Shown: positions 18,903 through 28,361, counted from the stretch's first letter. The stretch: 64,000 nt of DNA from Nocardioides furvisabuli (GCF_021083185.1 NZ_JAIGQB010000002.1:496001-560000), one strand, 5' to 3'. The notes: a model not told the origin generated them from the letters alone. Made by a program: numbers and translations.

Positions 18903-19489
18903 GACATCAGCGCCTCGACGACCGTCTCCTGGAGGTAGCCGACCCACTCGTAGATGTCGTGCGCCTGGGCCCGCGGGTCGTCCTCGGGCAGGGAGTGCCA
19001 GTAGTCCTCGTCACCGGCCTCGACGCCGAGGCGGGTGGCGAGCGCGAGCCGGATGTCGGTGAAGGCACGCATCCACGTCTCGGCGTCCTCGGGCGTCAGC
19101 TCGACGTCGATCACCAGCCCGTCCTCGCGCAGCTCCTCGGGCAGGCCCGCATCCTCGAGGGTGTCGATGATCAGCGCCGCCGCGCCGGCCTTGCCGTCGC
19201 GCAGGCCGCCCTCGGTGAAGCGGCGGAAGTCCGCCGCCGCCTCCTCGTCGTCGGGGTAGGCCGTCGGGAACAACCGCGCCAGCACGGGGTCCTCGGGGAC
19301 GGTCGTGGCACCGGAGAACTCCGCCATCAGCGCCTCGAAGGCATCGGCGGAGGGGGCCGCCGGCTCGGCACGCTCGTTGCGCAGCAGCTCCACCATCTGC
19401 GAGGCGAGCGAGCGCAGCAGGTCGGCCTCGAAGCCGGTGAAGGTGGCGATGACGCGCGCGGACCGCCGGTGACGCTCGAAACCGCTCAC
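18899..19489 (-). CDS. DUF2017 domain-containing protein
   Basis: 196 residues, soluble, acidic. RHRRSARVIATFTGFEADLLRSLASQMVELL near the N-terminus and SLPEDDPRAQAHDIYEWVGYLQETVVEAL at the C-terminus match DUF2017, an actinobacterial family encoded beside clpS. Its function is not known; the fixed pairing suggests a role with the ClpS adaptor or Clp protease (inference). GTG 19489 starts two bases after the clpS stop codon, and its own stop overlaps the NUDIX-DUF429 gene. Confidence 0.88.
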   Translation of the reverse strand: MSGFERHRRSARVIATFTGFEADLLRSLASQMVELLRNERAEPAAPSADAFEALMAEFSGATTVPEDPVLARLFPTAYPDDEEAAADFRRFTEGGLRDGKAGAAALIIDTLEDAGLPEELREDGLVIDVELTPEDAETWMRAFTDIRLALATRLGVEAGDEDYWHSLPEDDPRAQAHDIYEWVGYLQETVVEALMS

Positions 19490-19490
19490 C

Positions 19491-19787
19491 TCAGGACGCC
19501 TTCTCCATCGTCGCCCACAGGCCGTACTCGTGCATCGCCTGGACGTCGCGCTCCATCTCCTCGCGGGTGCCGGTCGAGACGACCGAGCGGCCCTCGGTGT
19601 GCACCTCGAGCATCAGCTTCTCGGCCTTCGACTTGTCGTACCCGAAGTACTTCTGGAACACGTAGGACACGTAGGACATGAGGTTCACCGGGTCGTCCCA
19701 CACCAGCGTCACCCACGGCTTGGCCAGGAAGGTGATCTCGTCGGGGGTCAGGGTCGGCTCGACCTCTACGGGACTGGCGGCTGACAC
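19491..19787 (-). CDS. clpS: ATP-dependent Clp protease adaptor ClpS
   Basis: 98 residues. The ClpS core is clear: [21 protein letters not shown] (Asp-Asp and Asn of the N-degron pocket), [26 protein letters not shown] and the ClpA/C-contacting N-terminus. It delivers N-end-rule substrates to the ClpC/ClpP protease. Start GTG 19787; CACGAT lies six bases upstream, a weak version of the leaderless -10 box. It heads the clpS-DUF2017-NUDIX/DUF429 unit and diverges from pncB. Confidence 0.92.
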   Translation of the reverse strand: MSAASPVEVEPTLTPDEITFLAKPWVTLVWDDPVNLMSYVSYVFQKYFGYDKSKAEKLMLEVHTEGRSVVSTGTREEMERDVQAMHEYGLWATMEKAS

Positions 19788-19804
19788 GAAGCCATCGTGG
19801 CACA

Positions 19805-21112
19805 GTGTCGGTCGTGACGAGCCCTCCCCCGGTGTCTGCGGCGCTGCTGACCGACCACTACGAGCTCACCATGGTGCAGGCCGCCCGGCAGGCGGGCACC
19901 GCCGGCCGGCGCTCGGTCTTCGAGCTGTTCCCGCGCCGGCTGCCCGCGGGGCGGAGGTACGGCGTGGTGGCGGGCGTCGGTCGGGCGCTCGACGCGATCG
20001 AGGCCTTCCGCTTCGACGGTGCCGCGCTCGCCGCCCTGGAGGGCGTCGTCGACGCCGACATGCTCGAGTGGCTGGCCTCCTACCGCTTCTCCGGCGACGT
20101 GTGGGGCTACGCCGAGGGCGAGGCCTACTTCCCCCACTCGCCGCTGCTGGTCGTCGAGGGCACCTTCGCCGAGGCGGTGCTCCTGGAGACGGTGCTGCTG
20201 TCCGTCTACAACCACGACTCCGCCATCGCCTCGGCCGCGTCGCGGATGACGCTGGCCGCGGGCGGTCGACCCTGCATCGAGATGGGCTCGCGGCGCACCC
20301 ACGAGCAGGCGGCCGTCGCGGCGGCGCGGGCGGCGTACGTCGCCGGTTTCGACTCGACGAGCAACCTGGCCGCGCGGGCGGCGTACGGCGTCCCGTCGGC
20401 CGGCACCGCCGCGCACTCCTTCACCCTGCTCCACGACACCGAGGTCGACGCCTTCCGGGCGCAGGTGCAGACCCTCGGCGTCGGCACCACGCTCCTGGTG
20501 GACACCTACGACGTGACCGAGGCGGTGCGCCTCGCCGTCGAGGTGGCCGGGACGGACCTCGGCGCCGTGCGGCTCGACTCCGGGGACCTCGGCCTGGTGG
20601 CCCGCGACGTGCGGGCCCAGCTCGACTCCCTCGGCGCCACGTCCACCCGGATCGTGGTGACCAGCGACCTGGACGAGCACGCCATCGCCGCCCTGGCCGC
20701 CGCGCCGGTGGACGCGTACGGCGTCGGCACCCAGCTCGTCACCGGCTCGGGCCACCCGACGTGCGGGTTCGTCTACAAGCTCGTCGCGCGCGAGGGTGCG
20801 GACGGCGAGCTGGTGTCGGTCGCCAAGCGCTCGACCGACAAGGCGTCGGTCGGCGGGCGGAAGTACGCGCTGCGCCGCCGCTCCCCCGCCGGGACGGCCC
20901 AGGCCGAGGTGGTCGGCATCGGGGAGCGGCCCGAGGACGATGGCGACGACAGGTCGCTGCTCGTGCCGCTGGTCGCGGCCGGCGAGGTCGTCGGGCGGGC
21001 GAGCCTCGACGAGGCCCGGGCGCGCCACCGCGCGTCGGTCGCCGAGCTGCCGCGCGCGGTGACGATGATGTCGGCCGGAGAGCCGGTGATCCCGACGGTG
21101 TTCGAGCAGTAG
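19805..21112 (+). CDS. pncB: Nicotinate phosphoribosyltransferase
   Basis: 435 residues. [14 protein letters not shown] at the N-terminus, [18 protein letters not shown] and VRLDSGDLG are the substrate and phosphate sites of the family (NAD salvage, nicotinate plus PRPP to nicotinate mononucleotide). The next gene is a nicotinamidase, so the two convert nicotinamide to nicotinate mononucleotide. GTG 19805 or GTG 19814 could be the start. The stop codon TAG at 21110-21112 is reused as part of the next promoter. Confidence 0.93.
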   Translation: MSVVTSPPPVSAALLTDHYELTMVQAARQAGTAGRRSVFELFPRRLPAGRRYGVVAGVGRALDAIEAFRFDGAALAALEGVVDADMLEWLASYRFSGDVWGYAEGEAYFPHSPLLVVEGTFAEAVLLETVLLSVYNHDSAIASAASRMTLAAGGRPCIEMGSRRTHEQAAVAAARAAYVAGFDSTSNLAARAAYGVPSAGTAAHSFTLLHDTEVDAFRAQVQTLGVGTTLLVDTYDVTEAVRLAVEVAGTDLGAVRLDSGDLGLVARDVRAQLDSLGATSTRIVVTSDLDEHAIAALAAAPVDAYGVGTQLVTGSGHPTCGFVYKLVAREGADGELVSVAKRSTDKASVGGRKYALRRRSPAGTAQAEVVGIGERPEDDGDDRSLLVPLVAAGEVVGRASLDEARARHRASVAELPRAVTMMSAGEPVIPTVFEQ

Positions 21113-21115
21113 CCT
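21110..21115 (+). promoter_or_regulatory. -10 box of leaderless promoter (pncA), built on the pncB stop codon
   Basis: TAGCCT begins with the TAG stop codon of pncB and lies six bases before ATG 21122. Confidence 0.55.
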
Positions 21116-21121
21116 CAGCAG

Positions 21122-21697
21122 ATGAGCCGAGCGCTGATCGTGGTCGACGTCCAGAACGACTTCTGCGAGGGCGGGTCCCTCGCCGTGGCGGGAGGCGCAC
21201 GCGTCGCCGCCGACATCGGTGCGCTGCTGCACCGCTGGCACTCGAAGGCGGTCGACGCGCCGGCGTACGACGTCGTGGTCGCCACCAAGGACCACCACGT
21301 CGACCCCGGCGCCCACTGGTCGCTCAAGCCCGACTTCGCCGAGTCGTGGCCGGTGCACTGCAAGGTCGGCACCGAGGGCGCGGGCTTCCACCCCAACCTC
21401 GACCCGCAACCCTTCGACGAGGTGTTCTACAAGGGCGAGCACGAGGCCGCCTACAGCGGCTTCGAGGGGCGTACGTCGTCGGGCCAGGCCCTCACGGACT
21501 GGTTGCGCGCCCGGCAGGTCGAGGAGGTCGACGTGTGCGGCATCGCCACCGACCACTGCGTGCGGGCCACGGCGCTGGACAGCGCGGGAGCGGGGTTCGC
21601 GACTCGCGTGCTGCTCCCGCTGTGCGCCGGGGTGGCCGAGGACTCCACGGCGGCCGCGATCACCGAGATGAGCGAGGCCGGGGTCGAGATCGCGTGA
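21122..21697 (+). CDS. pncA: Nicotinamidase (isochorismatase family)
   Basis: 191 residues. Catalytic triad visible: Asp in VVDVQNDFCEGGSLAV, Lys in VATKDHHVDPGAHW, and Cys146 in CGIATDHCVRATA; the two His of DHHVDPGAHW are the metal ligands. It deaminates nicotinamide to nicotinate for the pncB product. TAGCCT six bases upstream suggests an independent leaderless transcript even though it directly follows pncB. Confidence 0.9.
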   Translation: MSRALIVVDVQNDFCEGGSLAVAGGARVAADIGALLHRWHSKAVDAPAYDVVVATKDHHVDPGAHWSLKPDFAESWPVHCKVGTEGAGFHPNLDPQPFDEVFYKGEHEAAYSGFEGRTSSGQALTDWLRARQVEEVDVCGIATDHCVRATALDSAGAGFATRVLLPLCAGVAEDSTAAAITEMSEAGVEIA

Positions 21698-21700
21698 GCC

Positions 21701-22237
21701 TCAGCACCACCTGTCGGTGACGGTCCGCAGCACCTTCACCGTGCGCGCGGTGCCCTGGCCGAGCGCGTCGAACTGCTTGCTGGACAGCACCCTGGAGGTG
21801 TGGATGTCACCGTCGAGCAGCACGTAGGCGGCTCGGTCGTCGACGACGATGGTCTCCCCCTCGAGCTCGAGGGCGTGCGCCGCCTCCACCGCGGCGGCGT
21901 CGGGGGCGACGGAGAAAAGGGTGACGTAGTGCTGGCCCCCTGGCTCGTGCTCGACGTGCAGCTCCTCGGCCCGTGCGGTGAGCGCCGCGAGCTCGGCGGT
22001 CGTGAAGACGACCGTCGGCACCTCGAAGCCGGCCTCGGCGGCGTACGCGTCCTCGAGGGCCGCGCGCACCTTCGCCGCCGACCGCGCCGGGTGCGTCAGC
22101 CGGACGTTGCCGGTGTTGGCGTAGGTCTCGACCCCGGTGCCGCCGGCGGCCTCGGTGGCGGCCTTGACCGCGTCCTTGGGGAACGTGCGCCGCGCACCGA
22201 GGTTGATCGCGCGCAGGAAGGCCACATAGGTCGGCAT
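21701..22237 (-). CDS. DUF1697 domain-containing protein
   Basis: 178 residues, starting MPTYVAFLRAINLG, the DUF1697 N-terminal signature, with ETYANTGNVRL in the middle. Two ferredoxin-like alpha/beta units are expected; no catalytic residues known, function unknown. ATG 22237 is chosen over the upstream ATG at 22264 because the conserved core starts there. Convergent with pncA. Confidence 0.8.
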   Translation of the reverse strand: MPTYVAFLRAINLGARRTFPKDAVKAATEAAGGTGVETYANTGNVRLTHPARSAAKVRAALEDAYAAEAGFEVPTVVFTTAELAALTARAEELHVEHEPGGQHYVTLFSVAPDAAAVEAAHALELEGETIVVDDRAAYVLLDGDIHTSRVLSSKQFDALGQGTARTVKVLRTVTDRWC

Positions 22238-22370
22238 GGTCACGATTGTGACAAGACTCCGCATCGGTCCGACACCAGTCTCATGACGTCCTCGTGTCAG
22301 TCCTGCGACGATCGAGCGGCGCCTTCGCGTGGGCCCCGCCAGAGCATGATTTCGGGCGCTCCGTGATGGT

Positions 22371-22376
22371 TAGCGT
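22371..22376 (+). promoter_or_regulatory. -10 box of leaderless promoter (amino-acid ABC transporter operon)
   Basis: TAGCGT, seven bases before ATG 22384. Confidence 0.55.
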
Positions 22377-22383
22377 GCTGGGC

Positions 22384-23181
22384 ATGACTACCCGAAACCT
22401 GACCGTCGGCGTCGCTGCCGCACTCCTGAGCCTGGGCGCCGCCGGCTGCGCCGTCGAGGAGGCCACCACCACCGAGTCGGGCGCCAACGTCATCACCGAG
22501 GGCACGCTCACCGTCTGCACCTCCCTGCCCTTCAAGCCCTTCGAGTTCCGCCAGGGCGGCGAGGTCGTCGGCTTCGACATCGACATGGCCGACCGGATCG
22601 CCCAGGCCAACGACCTCGAGCTCGAGCTCGTGATCACCGGCTTCGAGGGCATCCAGTCCGGACAGGCCCTGAACACCAACCAGTGCGACATGGCTGCGGC
22701 CGGCATGACCATCACCGACGAGCGGGCAGAGGTCATCGACTTCTCCGACGGCTACTTCGAGGCCACTCAGGCGTTGCTCACCAACGACGAGAGCATCACC
22801 TCCCTCGAGGACCTCGACGGCAAGTCACTCGGCGTGATGACCGGCACCACGGGTGAGATCTACGTCGACGAGAACGCCCCCGACGGCGTCGAGGTCCGGG
22901 TCTTCGAGGACCTCGGCCTCCAGAGCACCGCGGTCAAGAGCGGGCAGATCGATGCGGCCGTGCAGGACAACGGCCCGCTGCTCGACTTCGCCAAGGACAA
23001 CCCCGACGTCTTCGTCACCGCCGAGTTCGACACCGGTGAGGAGTACGGCTTCGCGGTGAAGAAGGACGGCAACGACGAGCTCCTCGACTCGATCAACACC
23101 GTGATCTCGGAGTCACGGGAGGACGGCTCCTACGACGAGCTCTACGAGAAGTGGTTCGGCCAGGCTCCCGCGTCCGAGTGA
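22384..23181 (+). CDS. Amino-acid ABC transporter substrate-binding lipoprotein
   Basis: 265 residues. A lipoprotein signal peptide ends in LGAAGC with the lipid-modified Cys at 22. The mature part follows the periplasmic-binding-protein type II pattern ([66 protein letters not shown]), close to glutamate/glutamine and other polar amino-acid binders. Anchored outside the membrane, it feeds the permease and ATPase encoded next. The start has a leaderless promoter. Confidence 0.9.
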   Translation: MTTRNLTVGVAAALLSLGAAGCAVEEATTTESGANVITEGTLTVCTSLPFKPFEFRQGGEVVGFDIDMADRIAQANDLELELVITGFEGIQSGQALNTNQCDMAAAGMTITDERAEVIDFSDGYFEATQALLTNDESITSLEDLDGKSLGVMTGTTGEIYVDENAPDGVEVRVFEDLGLQSTAVKSGQIDAAVQDNGPLLDFAKDNPDVFVTAEFDTGEEYGFAVKKDGNDELLDSINTVISESREDGSYDELYEKWFGQAPASE

Positions 23182-23210
23182 CACCCTCCACTCCGACAGG
23201 AGCCTGAGCC

Positions 23211-24005
23211 ATGGCCTTGACCCCCCGGAAGCGCGCGCGGATCAGCCGCGGCATCCAGTACGCCGTCCTGGTGCTCGCCGCAGTGGCGGTGGCGATCCTC
23301 GCCGACTGGGCGCAGCTGCGCGACCAGTTCGTCAACAGCGAGATCGTCCCCGAGCTGTTCCCGCGCATCATCACCGTCGCACTGAAGAACACGATCATCT
23401 ACACCGCCGGAGCGTTCGTCTTCGGGCTGCTGCTCGGCCTGGTGCTGGCGCTGATGCGCCTCTCCCCGGTCGCGCCCTACCGGTGGATCGCGACCGTGTT
23501 CATCGAGTTCTTCCGGGGGGTCCCGGCCCTGATCGTCTTCGTCGCGTTCCAGTACGGCATCCCGATCGCGTTCCCGGGCTACGTGATCCCCGGTGGCACG
23601 TTCGGCACGGTGACGGTGGCCCTGGGCCTCGTGGGGGCGGCCTACATGGCCGAGACCATCCGCGCCGGCATCCAGGCGGTACCGAAGGGGCAGCTCGAGG
23701 CGGCTCGGTCGCTCGGCATGAGCCAGACCCGGGCGATGATCTCGGTCGTCCTGCCACAGGCCTTCCGCATCATCCTCCCGCCGCTGACCAACGAGCTGAT
23801 CCTGCTGACCAAGGACTCCTCGCTGGTCTACATCCTCGGCCTCGGCCTCGCCGACCAGGAGCTCACCTCCTTCGGTCGCCAGAGCCTGTCCGAGTACGTC
23901 AACCTGACGCCGCTCTTCCTCGCGGCGATGTGCTACCTCCTGATCACCGTCCCGCTCTCGATCATCGTGCGCCGGATGGAAGCTCGAGCCGAGAGGGCCC
24001 GCTGA
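23211..24005 (+). CDS. Amino-acid ABC transporter permease (HisM/GlnP type)
   Basis: 264 residues, about five or six membrane segments. The EAA motif is [30 protein letters not shown], which contacts the ATPase. One permease gene serves the transporter, probably as a homodimer. AGGAG precedes the ATG at 23211. Its stop overlaps the ATPase start (TGATG). Confidence 0.92.
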   Translation: MALTPRKRARISRGIQYAVLVLAAVAVAILADWAQLRDQFVNSEIVPELFPRIITVALKNTIIYTAGAFVFGLLLGLVLALMRLSPVAPYRWIATVFIEFFRGVPALIVFVAFQYGIPIAFPGYVIPGGTFGTVTVALGLVGAAYMAETIRAGIQAVPKGQLEAARSLGMSQTRAMISVVLPQAFRIILPPLTNELILLTKDSSLVYILGLGLADQELTSFGRQSLSEYVNLTPLFLAAMCYLLITVPLSIIVRRMEARAERAR

Positions 24006-24772
24006 TGTCCGACACCTCCCGCGACACCCGCACCGAAGGGACGCCCGCCGCCATCGACGTCGTCGACCTCCACAAGTACTTCGGCGACAACGAGGTGCTC
24101 ACCGGGATCGACTTCCACGTCGACAACGGGGAGGTGGTGTGCGTCATCGGCCCGTCGGGCTCCGGCAAGTCCACCCTGCTGCGCTGCGTCAACCTGCTCG
24201 AGGTCCCCACCAAGGGCAAGATCTTCGTCGAGGGCCAGGAGATCACCGACCCCGACGCCGACGTCGACAAGCTGCGCTCCCGGATCGGCATGGTCTTCCA
24301 GCAGTTCAACCTCTTCCCCCACATGACCGCGCTGCGCAACCTCACCATCGCCCAGGAGAAGGTCGCGGGACGCAAGAAGGACGAGGCGATCGAGATCGCC
24401 CGTCGCAACCTGGAGAAGGTCGGCCTCGCGGACCGCGAGTCGGCGTACCCCGCCCACCTCTCCGGCGGCCAGCAGCAGCGCATCGCGATCGCCCGGGCGC
24501 TGTCGATGGAGCCCGACATGATGTTGTTCGACGAGCCCACCTCGGCCCTCGACCCCGAGCTCGTCGGCGACGTGCTCGCCGTGATGAAGGACCTCGCCGC
24601 GGAGGGCATGACGATGATGGTCGTGACCCACGAGATGGGTTTCGCCCGGGAGGTCGGCGACAAGCTCGTCTTCATGGACGGTGGCGTCATCGTCGAGGAG
24701 GGCGAGCCCTCCGCGGTGCTGGCCGATCCCCAGCACGAGAGGACCCAGTCGTTCCTCTCGAAGGTGCTCTGA
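24005..24772 (+). CDS. Amino-acid ABC transporter ATP-binding protein (GlnQ type)
   Basis: 255 residues. Walker [10 protein letters not shown], the Q-loop [12 protein letters not shown], signature LSGGQQQR, Walker [15 protein letters not shown] and switch VTHEMGFA are all intact. With the preceding lipoprotein and permease it makes a polar amino-acid importer. Start ATG 24005 overlaps the permease stop by one base. The downstream lipoprotein gene is convergent. Confidence 0.93.
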   Translation: MSDTSRDTRTEGTPAAIDVVDLHKYFGDNEVLTGIDFHVDNGEVVCVIGPSGSGKSTLLRCVNLLEVPTKGKIFVEGQEITDPDADVDKLRSRIGMVFQQFNLFPHMTALRNLTIAQEKVAGRKKDEAIEIARRNLEKVGLADRESAYPAHLSGGQQQRIAIARALSMEPDMMLFDEPTSALDPELVGDVLAVMKDLAAEGMTMMVVTHEMGFAREVGDKLVFMDGGVIVEEGEPSAVLADPQHERTQSFLSKVL

Positions 24773-24781
24773 CGAGGAGCC

Positions 24782-25588
24782 TCAGGCCCGCTTGCACTGG
24801 CTGGGCGGAGTGACGGCGGGGTCGAAGACGTGCTGCGGGGGCACGATGTTGGCGCCGTTCTGCGACTCCTTCATCGTCATCGCCCACCAGCCGGCCTTGC
24901 GCGTGTCGATCTTCTTGAGCTCCGCGGGGGGCACCTCGCCCCACATGTTGACGACGTCGACGCCGACCTCGATCAGGTGGCCGTGCGGGGTGATGACCGC
25001 CTTCGCCTCGACGCCGTCGAGCGCCGCGGGCACGGCGGGGAAGAGCCCGCGGGGCATGCCGGTGATCACGTCCTGGGCGGGTACGCCGACGCTCACGCCG
25101 TCGCCGGCCAGGCGGATCGCCCGCGCCGCGGTGACCGGCCAGGTCGGGTCGAGGTCGGTCGGGAGCGCCCAGCTGCGGTCGGCGTCGTCGGTGATGTCGA
25201 CGTAGCAGGTGGCTGCGTTCGGGCCCCACGACTCGCTGTTGAAGTAGGTGCGCCCGGCGACGACGAGGTAGTCGACCTGCTGGGCGTTGCCGTCGATCAC
25301 CGAGTCCATCGAGAGCTCGCTGTAGCCGGTCGAGGGGCTGAAGCGTCCGTCGAGGTCGAAGATGCGCTTGCCGCCGTTGTCGGGGTTCTTGGTGAGCAGC
25401 TGGCCGTGCCACTCCACGATGCCCATCTTGTTCACCTGCGAGACCAGGCCCTCGAGCTGCTCGCCCTCCAGGACGACCTCGCCGCCCTTGCTGGCCGCGG
25501 CCTCGCCGGACCCGCCGCACCCGGTCAGGGCGATGAGGAGACCGGCCCCGAGGGCTCCGGCCCAGGCTGCGCTGCTGCGACGTGTCAC
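24782..25588 (-). CDS. LppX/LprAFG-family lipoprotein
   Basis: 268 residues. Signal peptide with lipobox LTGC, a Gly-rich start and an acidic mature domain with features of the LppX_LprAFGD family (GLVSQVNKMG, FDLDGRFSPS, DYLVVAGRTYFNS, PRGLFPAVPAALDGVEAKAVI). These proteins carry lipids or glycolipids across the cell envelope in mycobacteria. GTG 25588 has GGGGGAACCC upstream. Only one Cys follows the lipobox, plus one near the C-terminus. No partner genes next to it. Confidence 0.78.
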   Translation of the reverse strand: MTRRSSAAWAGALGAGLLIALTGCGGSGEAAASKGGEVVLEGEQLEGLVSQVNKMGIVEWHGQLLTKNPDNGGKRIFDLDGRFSPSTGYSELSMDSVIDGNAQQVDYLVVAGRTYFNSESWGPNAATCYVDITDDADRSWALPTDLDPTWPVTAARAIRLAGDGVSVGVPAQDVITGMPRGLFPAVPAALDGVEAKAVITPHGHLIEVGVDVVNMWGEVPPAELKKIDTRKAGWWAMTMKESQNGANIVPPQHVFDPAVTPPSQCKRA

Positions 25589-25700
25589 AGGGTTCCCCCG
25601 TTCCGGTCCGTGGATGAGCTCCGAGCTGGATCCCGCCCCGGAGCCTAGGACCGCACGGGAGAACCTGTCAGGCGAACCGAAGATCTCGTCAAGACCACGA

Positions 25701-26612
25701 TCAGCTCGCCATCCAGCCGCGCGCCGCGCCGACCACGGCCTCGGTCAGGTCGTCCACCAGCGCGGAGCCCAGGCGCCAGTGCTGCCAGAACAGCGCCACC
25801 TCCGGACGGCGCCCCGGGACCAGCTCGACCAGGTCCCCGCTCGCCAGCTGCCCCGCGACGTCGGACTCCGGCAGCAGCCCCCACCCCATGCCCACCCGGA
25901 TGGCACGGTCGAACTCGCGCACCGACGGCAGGTAGGTCACCGGTGGCGCGAGGTGGCGGCGGGTCACCCGCCGGATGAAGTCGTGCTGCAGGGAGTCGCT
26001 GCGGTCGAAGGCCACGATCGGCGCCTCGGCGAGCGAGGCGGACCCGACGCCGTCGCCGAAGTGGGCCGCGTGGAAGTCGCGGGTCCCGACCGCGGCGTAG
26101 CGCAGGCGTCCCAGCCGCACGACCCGGCACCCCGGGACCGGCTTCGGCTCCCCGGTGATCGCCGCCATCACCTCGCCGCGGCGCAGCCGCTCGGCGGTGC
26201 GGGTGTGGTCCTCGCGCACCACCTCGAAGACGACCCGGTGCCGGCCCTGCACCTCGGCCAGGGCATCGACGAACCAGCCGTAGAGCGCGTCGGCGTTGAC
26301 CGCGATCGGCAGCGAGGCGTACGACGTCCCGTCACCGTCGTCCTCCTCGACCAGCTCGGCGACGGCCTCGCGCTCCAGCAGCTCTGTCTGGGTCGCCAGC
26401 CGGACCAGGACCAGTCCCGCCTCCGTGGGCTCCAACGGCTTCACCCGGTGCAGCAGCACCCGGCCGATCCGCGTCTCGAGGGCCTTGATCCGCTGGCTCA
26501 CCGCGGAGGGGGTGACGTGCAGCTCGCGCGCGGCCGCCTCGAACGTGCCGAGCCGCACCGCGACGGCCAGTGTGCGCAGCGCGACGGGGTCGAGCTGGGT
26601 GATGTCTTTCAT
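25701..26612 (-). CDS. lysG: LysR-family regulator LysG/ArgP
   Basis: 303 residues. N-terminal helix-turn-helix LRTLAVAVRLGTFEAAARELHVTPSAVSQRIKALETRIGRVLL is classic LysR; the rest is the effector domain. It is divergent from a LysE exporter, the arrangement of Corynebacterium lysG/lysE, where LysG activates lysE in response to lysine, arginine or histidine. Start ATG 26612 gives MKDITQLDPVALRTLAVA. Regulator role is inferred from the pairing. Confidence 0.9.
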   Translation of the reverse strand: MKDITQLDPVALRTLAVAVRLGTFEAAARELHVTPSAVSQRIKALETRIGRVLLHRVKPLEPTEAGLVLVRLATQTELLEREAVAELVEEDDGDGTSYASLPIAVNADALYGWFVDALAEVQGRHRVVFEVVREDHTRTAERLRRGEVMAAITGEPKPVPGCRVVRLGRLRYAAVGTRDFHAAHFGDGVGSASLAEAPIVAFDRSDSLQHDFIRRVTRRHLAPPVTYLPSVREFDRAIRVGMGWGLLPESDVAGQLASGDLVELVPGRRPEVALFWQHWRLGSALVDDLTEAVVGAARGWMAS

Positions 26613-26623
26613 ACTTAGACATC

Positions 26624-26634
26624 CTAATGATTAG
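26624..26634. promoter_or_regulatory. LysG-type operator palindrome
   Basis: CTAATGATTAG, a perfect palindrome (5-1-5) in the AT-rich lysG/lysE intergenic region. LysR activators bind T-N11-A or dyad sites near their own promoter; this is a candidate. Confidence 0.45.
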
Positions 26635-26671
26635 TGAAAATAGTTCGCTGGATTGAAGCACCTCCAGCACC

Positions 26672-26677
26672 TAGCGT
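26672..26677 (+). promoter_or_regulatory. -10 box of leaderless promoter (lysE)
   Basis: TAGCGT, seven bases before ATG 26685. Confidence 0.55.
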
Positions 26678-26684
26678 TGATCAC

Positions 26685-27284
26685 ATGTTCCAGGTTGCTC
26701 TCACCGGTCTGCTCACCGGGCTCGCCCTCATCATCGCCGTCGGCGCACAGAACGCCTTCCTGCTCCGCCAGGGGATCCGCGGCGAGCAGGTCCTGCCCAT
26801 CGTGCTGACCTGCCTGGTCTCCGACGTCGTCGCCATCACCGCAGGTGTCGCCGGCCTCGGCGTCGTGCTCGAGCGCTGGCCCTCGGTGCTGCCGGTCGCC
26901 CAGGTCCTCGGCGGGCTCTACCTGATCGCCTTCGGCCTGCACGCCGCCATGCGCGCGTGGCGCCCGACCGCGCTCGACACCGGGGAGGGCACCACCCTCA
27001 CCCCCGGTCGGGCCGTCCTCCTCACGCTCGCGCTGACCTGGCTCAACCCGCACTTCTACCTCGACGCCGTCCTCATGCTCGGCACCGTCGCCAACAGCTT
27101 CGGCGACGACCGGTGGTGGTTCGTCTCCGGGACCCTCGTGGCCAGCGTGCTGTGGTTCTTCGGCCTCGGCTTCGGCGCACGCCTGCTGCGTGGCGTGTTC
27201 TCCCGACCGAGCGCGTGGCGGGTGCTGGACTCCGGCATCGCCGTGTTCATGGGCGTGCTCGGCGTGGGACTGCTCGCCCACTGA
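26685..27284 (+). CDS. lysE: LysE/ArgO basic amino-acid exporter
   Basis: 199 residues, six membrane segments predicted. GLLTGLALIIAVGAQNAFLLRQGIRGE is the LysE family signature; LTLALTWLNPHFYLDAVL in the second half is the repeat. It exports lysine or arginine to avoid toxic accumulation. Start ATG 26685 is set by the -10 box and by the family N-terminus MFQVALTGLLTG. Divergent from lysG. Confidence 0.92.
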   Translation: MFQVALTGLLTGLALIIAVGAQNAFLLRQGIRGEQVLPIVLTCLVSDVVAITAGVAGLGVVLERWPSVLPVAQVLGGLYLIAFGLHAAMRAWRPTALDTGEGTTLTPGRAVLLTLALTWLNPHFYLDAVLMLGTVANSFGDDRWWFVSGTLVASVLWFFGLGFGARLLRGVFSRPSAWRVLDSGIAVFMGVLGVGLLAH

Positions 27285-27296
27285 TCGCCCGGAGGG

Positions 27297-28094
27297 CTAC
27301 TCCTCCGCCAGCTCCGCGCCCTGCTCGGCGAGCGCCTCGCGCAGCCTGGCGATCGCGATCGGCCCGACCCCGTGCATGGCGGCCAGCTCCTCGGCAGAGC
27401 GGGTGGCCACCTGCTCGAGCGTGGTCAGCCCGGCCGCGCGCAGCGCGCGGGTGGCCGGTGCGCCGATGGCGCGCGGCAGCGGGGTGCCCTCCTCGCGCGG
27501 TCGGCGTACGCGCGGTTCGGGCAGGCCGGCGTCGACGACGGCCTGGCCGCGCGGCGACAGCAGGTAGCCGATGGCCAGGGACTCCGTGAGCCCGAGCTCC
27601 TTGAGCTTGCGCACGTCCTTCTTGAAGTCCGGTGTCTCACGCCCCAACCGGGCGGCGAGGTCGGGCGCGCGCACACCTGCGTGGAGGTCGATCAGGTCGA
27701 GGGTCTCGCGCGTCCACGCCCCGTGGGCCGAGGCGCCGTCGAGGCGGTCGAGCCGCGCGTGGATCGCGGCGATCTCGTCGGCGTCCGGGATGCTCTCGCG
27801 CAGCAGCTCACGCGGGTCGGGACCGGCGTAGGCCAGCCCGATCCGCCAGGCGGGGTCGTCCGGTCGGGCGGCGAGCGCCGCCCTGAGCGCGGCCAGCGAC
27901 GGTGCGCCGGCGCGGCGGGCGTCCTCGGCGCGCAGGCTCGCGACGCCGACCTGCTCGACCGAGGTGACCTCGATCAGCCCGACCGCCGTACGCATCCTGG
28001 TGCCGACCACGACCCGCGGCCTCGCCCAGCGACGGAACGCGAGGTCGACCGTGCCGGCCTTGATGGCGGCCAGCTCGGCCGGGCGGATCATCAT
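27297..28094 (-). CDS. ASCH-like and helix-hairpin-helix protein of unknown function
   Basis: 265 residues. The N-terminal 60 residues (IRPAELAAIKAGTVDLAFRRWARPRVVVGTRMRTAVGLIEV) look like an ASCH/PUA-type RNA-binding domain. The middle (about 120-200) has a winged-helix-like segment with LDLIDLHAGVRAPDLAARLGRET followed by FKKDVRKLKELGLTES. The last 60 residues form a helix-hairpin-helix, GVGPIAIARLREALAEQG. A nucleic-acid role is plausible but I cannot name it. It ends 12 bases from lysE and starts ATG ATG at 28094. Confidence 0.65.
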   Translation of the reverse strand: MMIRPAELAAIKAGTVDLAFRRWARPRVVVGTRMRTAVGLIEVTSVEQVGVASLRAEDARRAGAPSLAALRAALAARPDDPAWRIGLAYAGPDPRELLRESIPDADEIAAIHARLDRLDGASAHGAWTRETLDLIDLHAGVRAPDLAARLGRETPDFKKDVRKLKELGLTESLAIGYLLSPRGQAVVDAGLPEPRVRRPREEGTPLPRAIGAPATRALRAAGLTTLEQVATRSAEELAAMHGVGPIAIARLREALAEQGAELAEE

Positions 28095-28106
28095 GGCGGC
28101 AGTTTC

Positions 28107-28361
28107 TCAGTCGACCCGCAGGATGTCTCCCGGCTGGCAGTCCAGGGCCCGACAGATCCCGGTCAAGGTGCTGAACCGCACCGCCTTGGCCCGCCCGTTC
28201 TTCAGCACGCTGAGGTTGACCACGGTGACGCCGACCCGGTCGGCCAGCTCGGTGAGCGTCATGCCCCGCGCCGCCAGCACCTCGTCGAGGTGCACGCTCA
28301 CACCGTGCGACTCGTCGGGCTCCGGCTCGGACGCTGAGCGGCCCGCAGCTCGTCGCGCCAT
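28107..28361 (-). CDS. XRE-family helix-turn-helix regulator
   Basis: 84 residues. The domain VHLDEVLAARGMTLTELADRVGVTVVNLSVLKNGRAKAVRFSTL is a Cro/CI-like helix-turn-helix with a long charged N-terminal tail (1-20). Such small regulators are often paired with DUF2975 membrane proteins, as here: the start overlaps the DUF2975 stop by one base (TGATG). Regulates the pair or other genes; targets unknown. Confidence 0.88.
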   Translation of the reverse strand: MARRAAGRSASEPEPDESHGVSVHLDEVLAARGMTLTELADRVGVTVVNLSVLKNGRAKAVRFSTLTGICRALDCQPGDILRVD

